From Palsa-504 sp003136255 (GTDB lineage: Bacteria > Actinomycetota > Actinomycetes > Streptosporangiales > Streptosporangiaceae): DNA of 8,907 nt. Location of the stretch: NCBI GenBank assembly GCA_003136255.1, contig PLDT01000084.1:1-8907 (forward strand). Direction: 5' to 3'. Shown here piece after piece: positions 1 to 6,447 of this stretch (within the stretch, counting starts at the first letter, position 1; the number at the start of each line of letters is the position of its first letter). Under the pieces are notes generated by a model. It ran no database searches. It saw only the letters and a list, made by a program, of their open reading frames with translations, and was not told the origin of the DNA. A program made the translations under genes and the position numbers.

Positions 1-351
1 GAAAATCCCGGATGATCGCATGTTCTTGATATGGCGGGGCGACAATGAAAACGGCCCTGCCAGCCGAGAAAGTTCAGCTAACGGATCGTTGCCGCAAGTG
101 ATGGCAAGTGTTGGGCTGGAACGAACGCAGACTGAGCCGACGGTTTGCAAGGGAGTACCCGTCTGACGGCGGGGTCTTAAGGTGCTCTCGTGTACGCGCC
201 AGCCCTCCGCATATCAGCGATCCTAGGACGGGCAAGACCGCTTCTGTCGGCGTGGTTCCAGCCGACCGCCGAGCCGTCTGCCCGCCCTCTAGCCCACCTG
301 CCAGCATCTGCGTCAGGGTCACGAGCGCCTGACCGCACGTCCCTGCCACGA
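1..351. other. Non-coding flank; no supported gene
   Basis: No reading frame here has the G/C-rich third-position pattern of the neighbouring genes, and I recognise no protein family in any frame. One frame on the plus strand is open from the window edge to a TGA at 164-166 (54 codons, starting in mid-frame). It could be the tail of a gene lying outside the window, but its codon use is ordinary and I recognise no homologue. The stretch lies downstream of the minus-strand dehydrogenase. It holds a modest inverted repeat at 312-333, listed separately. No tRNA or rRNA pattern was seen. Confidence 0.4.
312..333 (-). terminator. Possible hairpin downstream of the dehydrogenase gene
   Basis: GTCAGG at 312-317 pairs with CCTGAC at 328-333 around a 10-base loop. 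A competing pairing is GGTCA 317-321 with TGACC 330-334. It lies about 20-40 bases past the stop codon of the minus-strand dehydrogenase, where a terminator would be expected. There is no T-run after it, so it would be an atypical intrinsic terminator at best. Confidence 0.2.
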
Positions 352-1434
352 CTAGCCCCGGTCCCTCATGCGCCGGGAGGACACCGGCTCGCCGCCGAAG
401 AACGTGTTCCACGGCATGTCCAGCCGTTTCTCCAGGCTGACTATGTCGTACAGGTGGCGTAGCAGCGGGAACTCCTCGGCGCCGATTACTCCTCGCTCCG
501 TGAGCTTCGGCAGGGCACCGCCGACCACGCGGATCGCGGCCGCGCCCTCCAGGGTGATGCGGTCCAGCGCCTCCCACGCCTCGGTGAAGTTCATGCCCTC
601 ACCGACCAGCCGCCCGACCCGGACATTGCGGCCTCCGGTGCTGGTGACGTACATGTCGCCGACGCTCGGCAGGAGCAGCAGCGTCTCGGTGCTGCCGCCG
701 ACCACCTGCACCATGCGGCTGGTCTCAAGCGCCCCCTGCGCGAACAGCGCCGCCTCGTAGTTGTGATTGCGGTACGGGCTGTCCGACTCGCCGCGCGCCT
801 TCAGTACCCCCTCGGCCAGGCCCACCCCGAAGGCGAAGCAGTTCTTCAGCGCAGCGCAAACCTCCGCGCCGACCAGGTCGGTTGTCGTCCAGATGTGGTA
901 GCGGTCCGTGCGGAACGTCCGGGCGAGCATGTCCACCGCCGCCTGGTCGCTGCCGGCGAACAACAGGCAGCTATCTCGCCGCACCGCCACCTCACCCGCG
1001 ATTGACGGCCCGACGATCGCCGCCCACGGGATCTGGGCGCGCAGGTCCGGCGACAGGTGCTGGGCGAGCACGTCCGGCAGAATCCGCAGGTCGCCCTCGT
1101 CGGAAGCGGCCAGCCCTTTGGTGACCGAAAGGACCGGCACCCCGGGACGAAGGTGCGGCGCCAGGTGCTCGCTGGCCCACTCCACGCCGAACGAGTTCAC
1201 CCCGGACATCACGATGTCCGCGCCCTGGAATGCCGCCGCGATGTCCTCCAGCTGGTACGCGGTGACTCCCGCCGGCAACTCTAGGTTCAGGCCAGGATGG
1301 CGTCCCGTCTTCTGTATCGTGTCGATGATGTCGCGGTCGAGATGGGTCCCGACAAGATGGACCTCGTGGCCGTTGTCGCAGAGCGGAGTCGCCAGGGCGG
1401 AGGCCATAATCCCGGCGCCGAGCGCGGCGATCAC
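352..1434 (-). CDS. NAD(P)-dependent glycerol-3-phosphate dehydrogenase family protein (GpsA-like)
   Basis: A 360-residue soluble oxidoreductase of the GpsA family, which interconverts a polyol phosphate such as sn-glycerol 3-phosphate with its keto form using NAD(P). Visible features are the Rossmann loop GAGIMAS (6-12), VTKGL (104-108), GPSIAGEV (142-149), the ALKN motif with the expected catalytic lysine K197, and a GGRN segment (267-270) matching the phosphate-binding SRN region of GpsA. Residues about 212-235 look like an insertion relative to ordinary GpsA. The start is GTG at 1432-1434, preceded by GGGGGA about 10 bases upstream, but the first beta strand then begins abruptly. Codons just upstream in the same frame read GDTITV, which fits a Rossmann N-terminus. 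The frame is closed by TAA at 1486-1488 with no other good start, so the true N-terminus may lie in the overlapping frame at 1431-1496. It is downstream of an FGGY kinase on the same strand, suggesting a catabolic partner rather than the housekeeping phospholipid enzyme. The substrate is not determined. Confidence 0.85.
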   Translation of the reverse strand: MIAALGAGIMASALATPLCDNGHEVHLVGTHLDRDIIDTIQKTGRHPGLNLELPAGVTAYQLEDIAAAFQGADIVMSGVNSFGVEWASEHLAPHLRPGVPVLSVTKGLAASDEGDLRILPDVLAQHLSPDLRAQIPWAAIVGPSIAGEVAVRRDSCLLFAGSDQAAVDMLARTFRTDRYHIWTTTDLVGAEVCAALKNCFAFGVGLAEGVLKARGESDSPYRNHNYEAALFAQGALETSRMVQVVGGSTETLLLLPSVGDMYVTSTGGRNVRVGRLVGEGMNFTEAWEALDRITLEGAAAIRVVGGALPKLTERGVIGAEEFPLLRHLYDIVSLEKRLDMPWNTFFGGEPVSSRRMRDRG

Positions 1435-1496
1435 AGTGATGGTGTCCCCCGGTAAGGCTTGTCCGGCCTGCGCGGCGCTGCGGTTTTAATTGCCAC
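1431..1496 (-). CDS. 21-residue upstream reading frame overlapping the dehydrogenase start (leader peptide or detached N-terminus)
   Basis: A GTG at 1494-1496 opens a 21-codon frame ending in TGA at 1431-1433, so its stop overlaps the GTG at 1432-1434 used for the dehydrogenase (sequence CTGTGA). It has the best Shine-Dalgarno in this region, AAGGAGG at 1501-1507, four bases before the GTG. Its product begins VAIKTAAPRRPDKPYRG. If one extra G is placed in the G5 run (plus-strand C 1446-1450), the frame continues as KPYRGDTITVIAALGAG, a natural-looking Rossmann N-terminus. I therefore favour a one-base frameshift that separated the N-terminus from the enzyme. A translationally coupled leader peptide or a programmed -1 shift on the G run remain possible. 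Confidence 0.5.
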   Translation of the reverse strand: MAIKTAAPRRPDKPYRGTPSL

Positions 1497-1500
1497 GTTG

Positions 1501-1507
1501 CCTCCTT
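1501..1507 (-). promoter_or_regulatory. Strong ribosome binding site upstream of the dehydrogenase
   Basis: The minus strand reads AAGGAGG here, a near-perfect anti-16S match. It is 4 bases from the GTG at 1496 but over 60 bases from the GTG at 1434. It shows that translation initiates in the 1431-1496 frame, which makes the assigned dehydrogenase start doubtful. Confidence 0.6.
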
Positions 1508-1826
1508 AATCATCGGCCTGGCACTACTTAGGGGGCGCCCGTCACGGCGTTGATGTCTGGCTGTCCCAGGCCTTCACCTCGACAGCCTCCATCAGCGGGG
1601 TGTCAACCGATCCTACTGACCGGGCCTAGCTCGGCTAGCGGCGATCCGCGCAGGTCTCCTCTCCCGACGGCAGCTTCCAGGCGCCGGACGCGAACGGTGG
1701 AGAATTGACCCGAGCGCTGGTCCGGCCCCGCGCTCGGATAACTGCCGCATCGGGCCGCCGGCTCCGCTGAAGGCAGTCCACCGATGACCTGCAACGGGAG
1801 AACTGCACGGGGCGCCTGTGCTGAGG
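1508..1826. other. Intergenic region between kinase and dehydrogenase
   Basis: About 320 bases with no gene I can support. A 63-codon minus frame at 1603-1794 shows no recognisable domain and I regard it as chance. The minus strand has an exact TTGACA (plus 1601-1606) that could be a -35 element for the dehydrogenase, but no good -10 hexamer lies 16-18 bases further on. It is therefore unclear whether the two genes share one transcript or the dehydrogenase has its own promoter. Confidence 0.35.
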
Positions 1827-3392
1827 CTACGGGCCGGCCGGGTTCCCGCTGCCGAGGTGCCGGACCGTCTCGTGCACGAGGTCCTTCATCGCCGGGTACG
1901 AGCGGATGTACTTGTCCAGGTAAAAAGCATATTCCTCATGCCGGGCGTGGTCGGGCTCGACGACCCGGGCGGTGTGCACCATGCCCTGCGCGGCCGACTG
2001 GATGTCCGGATAGATGCCGGCGCCGACCGCGGCGAGCATCGCCGAGCCGAGCACCGGGCCTTCGGAAACTTTTGTCATCGCGATTGGCATGTTCGAGACG
2101 TCTGAATGCATCTGCATCCACAGGTCGCTCTTCGTCGGGCCACCGGAGACCATAATCTGCTGCGGCTCGAAGTTCGAGCTGCGCATCGCCTGGAAGACGG
2201 TCTCCGTGCCGTAGCAGATGCTCTCTAGCAGCGCGCGAAATACGTGCCCCGGGGTGTGACCCAGCGACAGCCCCCAAAGCATCCCGCGGGCCAGCGGATC
2301 GGTGTGCGGCGACCGGTTGCCCTGGAAGTAGTCCAGCGCGACCAGCCCGTCGCAGCCGATCGGGACCTTGGCAGCTTGCTCGTTCAGCACCAGGTACGGG
2401 TCGATGCCGCGCTGCTCAGCCTCGGCGACCTGGTAGCCGGCATAGCCATTCTTAAACCACGCGACCAAGGAACCGGTCGAGGCCTGCCCGCCCTCGACGG
2501 TGTACTGGCCACGGACCAGGGCATCGGTGTAGGCACCCCAGAAGCCGGCGCCGTAGATCGGCTCTGCCGACTGGCCGATCATCACGTGCGATGACCCGGT
2601 GATCATCGCCATCTTGCCGGGCTCGACCACGCCGAGACCCAACGCGCCCATGTAGGCGTCGACGCCGCCCTCTGCCACCGGGATGTCGGCATTGAGGCCG
2701 AACTCCTTTGCCACGTCAGCGCGCAGGCCCCCGACGACTGCGCCGAGGTCCAGCACATCCGACGGGTACTTCTCCAGCAGGTCCTCGATGCCGACGTCCC
2801 GGAACATCTTCTCAGGGAAGCCGCCAGCGGCCCGGTCGTAGTAGTACTTCGAGGCGGCAATGTTGATCGACGCCGCCCAGCGACCGGTCAGCCGCTGGAT
2901 CAGCCAGTCCTCGCCGTCCACCACGTGCGCTGCGTTGCGCCACGTCGCTGGCTCATTCTCCTTCAGCCACATCACCTTCGGCACGCCCCACTCCGCCGAC
3001 ACCGGGCCATGCCCGTTGTACTTCAGCGCCGGGTTCTTTGTGCCGGCGACTCGGTCCGCCTGGTCGGAGGCGCGCAGGTCCATCCACATAATCGCCGGGC
3101 GCAGCGGCCGGGCCTGGTCGTCCACCGCGACCACCGTTGCGGACGTTGCGCCGGCCGAGATACCGGCGATCTGGCCGGCGTGCACCTGCCGCTTCGCCAG
3201 CACCTTACGCACTGCCTGCACCAACGCTGACCACCAGGCCGCCGGGTCCTGTTCAGCACAGCCGGGCCGCGGGTAGCGGGTCAGGATCTCTACGGACTCG
3301 AAGTCAACCGGCGAACCATCCCGATCGAAGACTCCTACCCGGACACCCCCGGTGCCGTAGTCGATTCCCAGCAGGTACGGAGCTTCCGGCAT
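1827..3392 (-). CDS. FGGY-family carbohydrate kinase
   Basis: A 521-residue cytoplasmic kinase of the FGGY family (about 500 residues is usual), which transfers phosphate from ATP to a sugar or polyol. The N-terminal ATPase-fold motif is GIDYGTGGVRVG (9-20). A sugar-site region IMWMDLRAS lies at 101-109. The segment EGGVDAYMGALG (241-252) carries D245, in the position of the FGGY catalytic aspartate. ITGSSHVMI (264-272) and the C-terminal VSGGPTKSDLWMQM (415-428) with GPVLGSAMLAAVGAG (445-459) complete the nucleotide-binding core. The start is ATG at 3390-3392 with AAGGAGA (3398-3404) five bases upstream. The frame stays open to 3938, but that extension is antisense to another gene and lacks family similarity. 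The motif set resembles ribulokinase/xylulokinase-type members, yet the substrate cannot be read from sequence. A GpsA-like dehydrogenase lies downstream on the same strand. No transporter or regulator for this pathway is in the window. Confidence 0.92.
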   Translation of the reverse strand: MPEAPYLLGIDYGTGGVRVGVFDRDGSPVDFESVEILTRYPRPGCAEQDPAAWWSALVQAVRKVLAKRQVHAGQIAGISAGATSATVVAVDDQARPLRPAIMWMDLRASDQADRVAGTKNPALKYNGHGPVSAEWGVPKVMWLKENEPATWRNAAHVVDGEDWLIQRLTGRWAASINIAASKYYYDRAAGGFPEKMFRDVGIEDLLEKYPSDVLDLGAVVGGLRADVAKEFGLNADIPVAEGGVDAYMGALGLGVVEPGKMAMITGSSHVMIGQSAEPIYGAGFWGAYTDALVRGQYTVEGGQASTGSLVAWFKNGYAGYQVAEAEQRGIDPYLVLNEQAAKVPIGCDGLVALDYFQGNRSPHTDPLARGMLWGLSLGHTPGHVFRALLESICYGTETVFQAMRSSNFEPQQIMVSGGPTKSDLWMQMHSDVSNMPIAMTKVSEGPVLGSAMLAAVGAGIYPDIQSAAQGMVHTARVVEPDHARHEEYAFYLDKYIRSYPAMKDLVHETVRHLGSGNPAGP

Positions 3393-3644
3393 GGCGCTCT
3401 CCTTCAGCACAGGGCCCCACGGTCTAGCCACAGGTCCCAGGGATTGCCGCGGCCACCTTCGCCCTGGCCAACTCCGGGGCGGGACAGCTGGGCGTGGCAC
3501 GAGGTCGCCCGCACAGCAGTCTTCCGCTCCAGCTAGCCAGCTCGCTGTCACCGCGTCAAGAGCGTCCGCCGTAACGGTCTCGGGACGGTCCGCCCGTGGG
3601 GTTAGCTCATTCCGGTCCGGCGGGCCGAGAGGACGGTTATCCCG

Positions 3645-3968
3645 GTGGGCACGATCTTGAGGTCGCGGCGGGTGGCGCCGGTCACGGCGGTCGCGCTCGG
3701 CGTGCTTGCGGTCGGGCTCGGCCTGGCCAATGTGGCGCTTGACCTCCGCACCCATCAGCCGGGCGCCTTGCTCAGCGACGGGACCTGGCTCGGCTTTCTC
3801 CTGCCTGGGGCAGTGGTGGGTGCCTTGCTGGCGGCCCGTCGGCCCCGCAATCCTCTCGGCTGGCTCTTGCTCGCGATCGTTCTCCTTGCTGCGGTACCGG
3901 CCAGCGATTACGCCTTCCTGGACTACCGGATGCATCACGGGACGCTGCCCTTTGCTGGGTATCGGTAG
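3645..3968 (+). pseudogene. N-terminal fragment of a sensor-kinase-type membrane protein (frame-split)
   Basis: A 107-residue frame from GTG 3645-3647 (GAGAGGA at 3627-3633 upstream) to TAG 3966-3968. It has three hydrophobic segments at about residues 10-32, 46-64 and 70-88, with ARRPRNPLGWLLL (64-76), a motif typical of the first part of actinobacterial multi-pass sensor proteins. The reading frame ends in the middle of the expected fourth helix, and its natural continuation lies in the -1 frame. Bases 3956-3970 in that frame read WVSVV and run directly into the next fragment. A one-base loss around 3954-3958 explains the split. It is divergent from the kinase at 3392, separated by about 250 bases with no other gene. 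If the stop is real and not an error, this is a stand-alone three-helix protein whose TAG overlaps the next GTG. Confidence 0.65.
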
Positions 3969-4861
3969 TGTTCGTGGGCAGCTGGCCGGTATTGCTGGTT
4001 GGCATCGCGATCTTCCTGTGGCTGTTCCCGGATGGGCGGCTGCCGCCGGGGCGATGGCGGCGCCTGGCGGTCGTCCTGATCGCGGCCGGGGTGTTGCTTG
4101 CGCCGGCAGGCTGGTCCAGTGGCGTGGTGGCCGTGGCCGGGCACTCCATCCCGGTCAACGCGAGCGGCAACCTCGCCGCCAAACCGGCCGGGGCATGGGC
4201 GCTGGTCCAGAACGCGGCCTACGTCGCGGTTTTTGCGAGCTTGCTGGCCTGGCTGGTCGTGCAGGTACCGAGGTACCGGCGGTCCAGTGGTGAGCGCCGC
4301 CAGCAGCTCAAGTGGCTCTACAGCGGCGCCACCTGCCTGGTAGTCGGGGTGCTCATGCCCTCATCCCCCCAGGTGTCCCTCGCCCTCGGCGCACTGGCGA
4401 TGGGAGTGTTCCCGGTCTGCATCGGCGTCGCCGTGCTGAGGTACCGCCTGTACGAGATCGACCGCATCATCAGCCGGGTCATCTCCTACGCGGTGGTCAC
4501 GGCGGCGCTCGGCGGGATGTTCGCAGGGCTGGTTGTCCTGGCCACGAACGTGCTCCCGTTCAAGACACCGGTAGCGGTGGCGGCATCGACGCTGGCCGCC
4601 GCGGCGCTGTTCAACCCGCTGCGCAAGCGCGTGCAGAAGATAGTGGACCGCCGGTTCAACCGGGCACGCTACAACGCCGAGGCGGTGCTGGCCGCCTTCA
4701 CCGCGTCCCTGCGCGGGACGGTTGACCTCGACAGCGTGCAGGGCGACCTGGTCGATGCCGTCCACTACGCCTTCGAGCCCGCCCACGTCTCGGTCTGGCT
4801 CACGCCGATCGGCCAGCACCAATCACTGGGCGCTCTTCCCCGGCACGGTTCCACCTCATAA
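3968..4861 (+). pseudogene. C-terminal part of the split sensor-kinase-type membrane protein, no kinase domain
   Basis: A 297-residue frame starting at GTG 3968-3970. Recognisable family segments are LFPDGRLPPGRWRRLA (19-34), RRSSGERRQQLKWL (104-117), the helix-linker LRYRLYEIDRIISR (157-170), and FNPLRKRVQKIVDRRFNRARY (215-235) followed by a short region starting DLDSVQGDL. Hydrophobic helices lie at about 5-21, 33-50, 80-100, 115-131, 134-155, 171-192 and 200-215. Known relatives either end soon after this point or continue into histidine-kinase domains. This one stops at 4859-4861 with no HisKA or ATPase domain, so it cannot phosphorylate by itself. It has no Shine-Dalgarno of its own, so it would depend on coupling to the upstream fragment or on repair of the shift. 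A real intact gene with a sequencing error is a fair alternative to a pseudogene. Confidence 0.7.
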
Positions 4862-5169
4862 GCAGGGCTGCAGGACCCTAGCCACTGGCGAGACCGGCGC
4901 TCACCAGCCCGGTAACCGAGATTGGATTACCGGCGGCTGGTATGCGGGCGGAAGTGCAGGTGTCCTCCGCCGAACCCGCCGTGGGAGTATCCACACCAGC
5001 CGGAACCTGCCCAGGGCGCTTTCAGCGGCAACACAGCGCTCAGAACCCGGCCAGGCCGACGCGCCAGAACAGCCGGTTCTGGATGTCCGCAACCAGCCGG
5101 ACAGTCATCGTCCGCGGCGTACCTATCGGCGATGCGTGTGTCTTTCCCTGTCGAGGACAGTCGCGTTGG
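4862..5169. other. Non-coding region between convergent genes
   Basis: About 300 bases between the end of the plus-strand membrane protein and the end of the minus-strand antitoxin relic. The open frames here are unrecognisable, and the minus frame that runs on from the antitoxin relic (to a TAA near 4935) loses family similarity after about 5180. Apart from the hairpin at 5064-5082 nothing structured was seen. Confidence 0.4.
5064..5082. terminator. Hairpin between convergent genes, possible bidirectional terminator
   Basis: CCAGAAC (5064-5070) and GTTCTGG (5076-5082) form a perfect 7-base stem around the 5-base loop AGCCG. It sits between two genes that run toward each other, a usual place for a two-way terminator. 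No T-run follows on either strand, so termination is inferred only from position and stem. Confidence 0.3.
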
Positions 5170-5510
5170 GTGATGGCGTAGCTGGCCGTCGATCTCCTCG
5201 GGGTAGGACGCCCAGTACCGGACGGCGGTGCGGACGAGCCACAGCGGAGTGCCCGTGTTGTCAGCGATCAGGCCGAGCAGCCTCTCGTCGGCCAGCTCAG
5301 GCTCCGTGCTCCGGCGGACTTGACCGCGCCGACCGCCTCCCGCACGTCGGGACCGCTGGCCAGCGCGGCCCGCCGTCCCGCGGGTCCAGGCCGGAACACG
5401 GTCCCCGGATGCTCGCTCATGCGGAGGGCCTCATCCACGAGCCGGTTTACCGCGCAGGACAGCGACATGCCAGGGTTAGCCGCCACGAAGGAAGCCAGCC
5501 GCTCGACCAC
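5170..5510 (-). pseudogene. Broken ribbon-helix-helix (CopG-type) antitoxin-like gene
   Basis: The first frame begins VVERLASFVAANPGMSLS at GTG 5508-5510 and continues with NRLVDEALRMSEHPG and a GPAGRRAALASGPDV segment. This resembles a family of actinobacterial small DNA-binding antitoxin-like proteins. That frame runs into a stop at 5268. The expected continuation is found one frame back from about 5302-5306: EPELADERLLGLIADNTG, then PLWLVRTAVRYWASYPEEID, to about 5180. A single missing base accounts for the break. The N-terminus also looks cut, because the first strand of the usual RHH fold is missing and only 26 bases separate it from the DUF4386 stop codon. After 5180 family similarity ends and no natural stop follows soon. 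No partner toxin is recognisable nearby. The family assignment comes from pattern memory, not from a search. Confidence 0.6.
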
Positions 5511-5536
5511 GGCACCGTCAGACCGCGGGCTTGGCT

Positions 5537-6280
5537 CTAGGCAGTCAGGGCGACCTTTCGCCCTTTCAGCAGCAGCCAGAGCATGAACAGCGCCTCGCCG
5601 ATGAAGGTGAAGCTGGAGACGCTGGCCGTATAGCTGGTGCTGAGCAGCCCGGCGATGCTGTCGATGAGGTAGCCGCCGCCGGCGATGACGAGCAGCACAC
5701 CGAGAAGCCGGGGAACGTAGCCGGACCTGCAGGCCAGGTAGCCGAGGAGAACGAGGTACAGCCCGAACACAATCAGGCTGACCTTCCAGATGTCCTGGAA
5801 ATCCTGGATTTTCAGCAGTGCCTCGGCCTGCCGGTGGCTGATGCTGAGCGGGGTCAGGTGCCGGGCGTTACTCAGCAGGGGGAGGACGCCCATGAGCTGG
5901 CCGATGGCGACCGCGAAGATCACGGCGTAGCTGATTCTCAGCCCGGCCGCAAGAGTCGCTAGGGCCTTGTGGACCGGCTCGAAGAACTTCAGGAGCGCCC
6001 AGGCCACGACGATGTCAAGGATCACCACCGCCGCGAATGCGGCTATCGCGAGACGGAAGAGGCCTGCGGAGGCCAGGATGTGCCCGGCCGTTCGGGTCGC
6101 GTCGCCGGGGGTCACGAGGCGCTGGATAACGCCGAAGTTGGCCGCCGGGGCCAGGACGGCCATGGCGAGAAGCCCGGTGCCTGCCACCAGCGCGGGGCGG
6201 CGCATCCGGCGGGCTGCCCCGGCTGACGGATCGATCGCCGTGGTCCTGGTGCCAGAAGGAGCTGATTGCGTAGTGGTCAT
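5537..6280 (-). CDS. DUF4386 family membrane protein
   Basis: A 247-residue integral membrane protein of the DUF4386 type, whose biochemical role is unknown. After a polar N-terminus (1-28) there are about six hydrophobic segments: 29-50, 77-99, 108-135, 165-184, 188-208 and 221-239. Family-like stretches are LAPAANFGVIQRLV (43-56), the polar loop LSISHRQAEALLKIQDFQDIW (about 145-165) and CRSGYVPRLLGVLLVIAGGGYLID (about 184-207). The length is normal for the family. The start is ATG 6278-6280 with GAGG eight bases upstream. It is divergent from a TetR-family repressor, and three operator-like repeats lie between them, so it is the likely repressor target. This pattern suggests inducible expression, possibly in response to a small molecule, but that is inference. 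Confidence 0.85.
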   Translation of the reverse strand: MTTTQSAPSGTRTTAIDPSAGAARRMRRPALVAGTGLLAMAVLAPAANFGVIQRLVTPGDATRTAGHILASAGLFRLAIAAFAAVVILDIVVAWALLKFFEPVHKALATLAAGLRISYAVIFAVAIGQLMGVLPLLSNARHLTPLSISHRQAEALLKIQDFQDIWKVSLIVFGLYLVLLGYLACRSGYVPRLLGVLLVIAGGGYLIDSIAGLLSTSYTASVSSFTFIGEALFMLWLLLKGRKVALTA

Positions 6281-6351
6281 GGCCTGAGCCTCGTTCCGGT
6301 GTTACGGGCCCCCTGGCCTTGACGGTCAGCGGTGCGCGCTCCCCTTCGAAT

Positions 6352-6406
6352 TACCTTATCTTGTAAGGTACACTTACGGCATAAGGTAACCCTACAATGT
6401 AAGGCT
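6352..6406. promoter_or_regulatory. Three tandem TetR-type operators, 18-base period
   Basis: The first site is a perfect palindrome, TACCTTA (6352-6358), five bases, TAAGGTA (6364-6370). The second has an exact right half TAAGGTA (6382-6388) and a partial left half CTTA (6373-6376) with the same 5-base spacer. The third has TAAGG (6400-6404) and left half CCCTA (6390-6394), again with five bases between. The right halves start at 6364, 6382 and 6400, an exact 18-base step. They fill the gap between the divergent DUF4386 and TetR genes, which is where TetR-family repressors bind. Three sites so regularly placed suggest cooperative binding on nearly the same face of the helix. The TetR protein at 6448 is the obvious binder. 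Confidence 0.75.
6393..6398 (+). promoter_or_regulatory. Candidate -10 element for the TetR gene
   Basis: TACAAT is one mismatch from the consensus TATAAT and lies about 50 bases before the TetR start codon. It sits inside the third operator repeat, so a bound repressor would block it, consistent with autoregulation. The -35 region about 17 bases upstream is weak (ACACTT at 6370-6375). Confidence 0.4.
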
Positions 6407-6447
6407 GTCAAGGGCCGAGGGGCAGCAGCCAGAGGAGGACGACGCTC

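Noticed and set aside
2..166. Plus-strand frame open from the window edge, possible gene tail
   Set aside because: Only 54 codons, codon use not clearly coding and no recognised homologue; mentioned only in the flank entry.
74..577. A 167-codon minus frame near the left edge
   Set aside because: Its first half is a shifted reading of the dehydrogenase gene and the remainder is Arg/Pro/Gly-rich with no recognisable domain; long chance frames are common in DNA this GC-rich.
1603..1794. A 63-codon minus frame between kinase and dehydrogenase
   Set aside because: No ribosome site, no known domain and no third-position bias distinct from chance.
3393..3938. The kinase frame stays open for a further 182 codons upstream
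   Set aside because: The extension is highly charged, has no FGGY similarity and is antisense to the membrane protein gene; the ATG at 3392 has an excellent ribosome site and the family's normal N-terminus.
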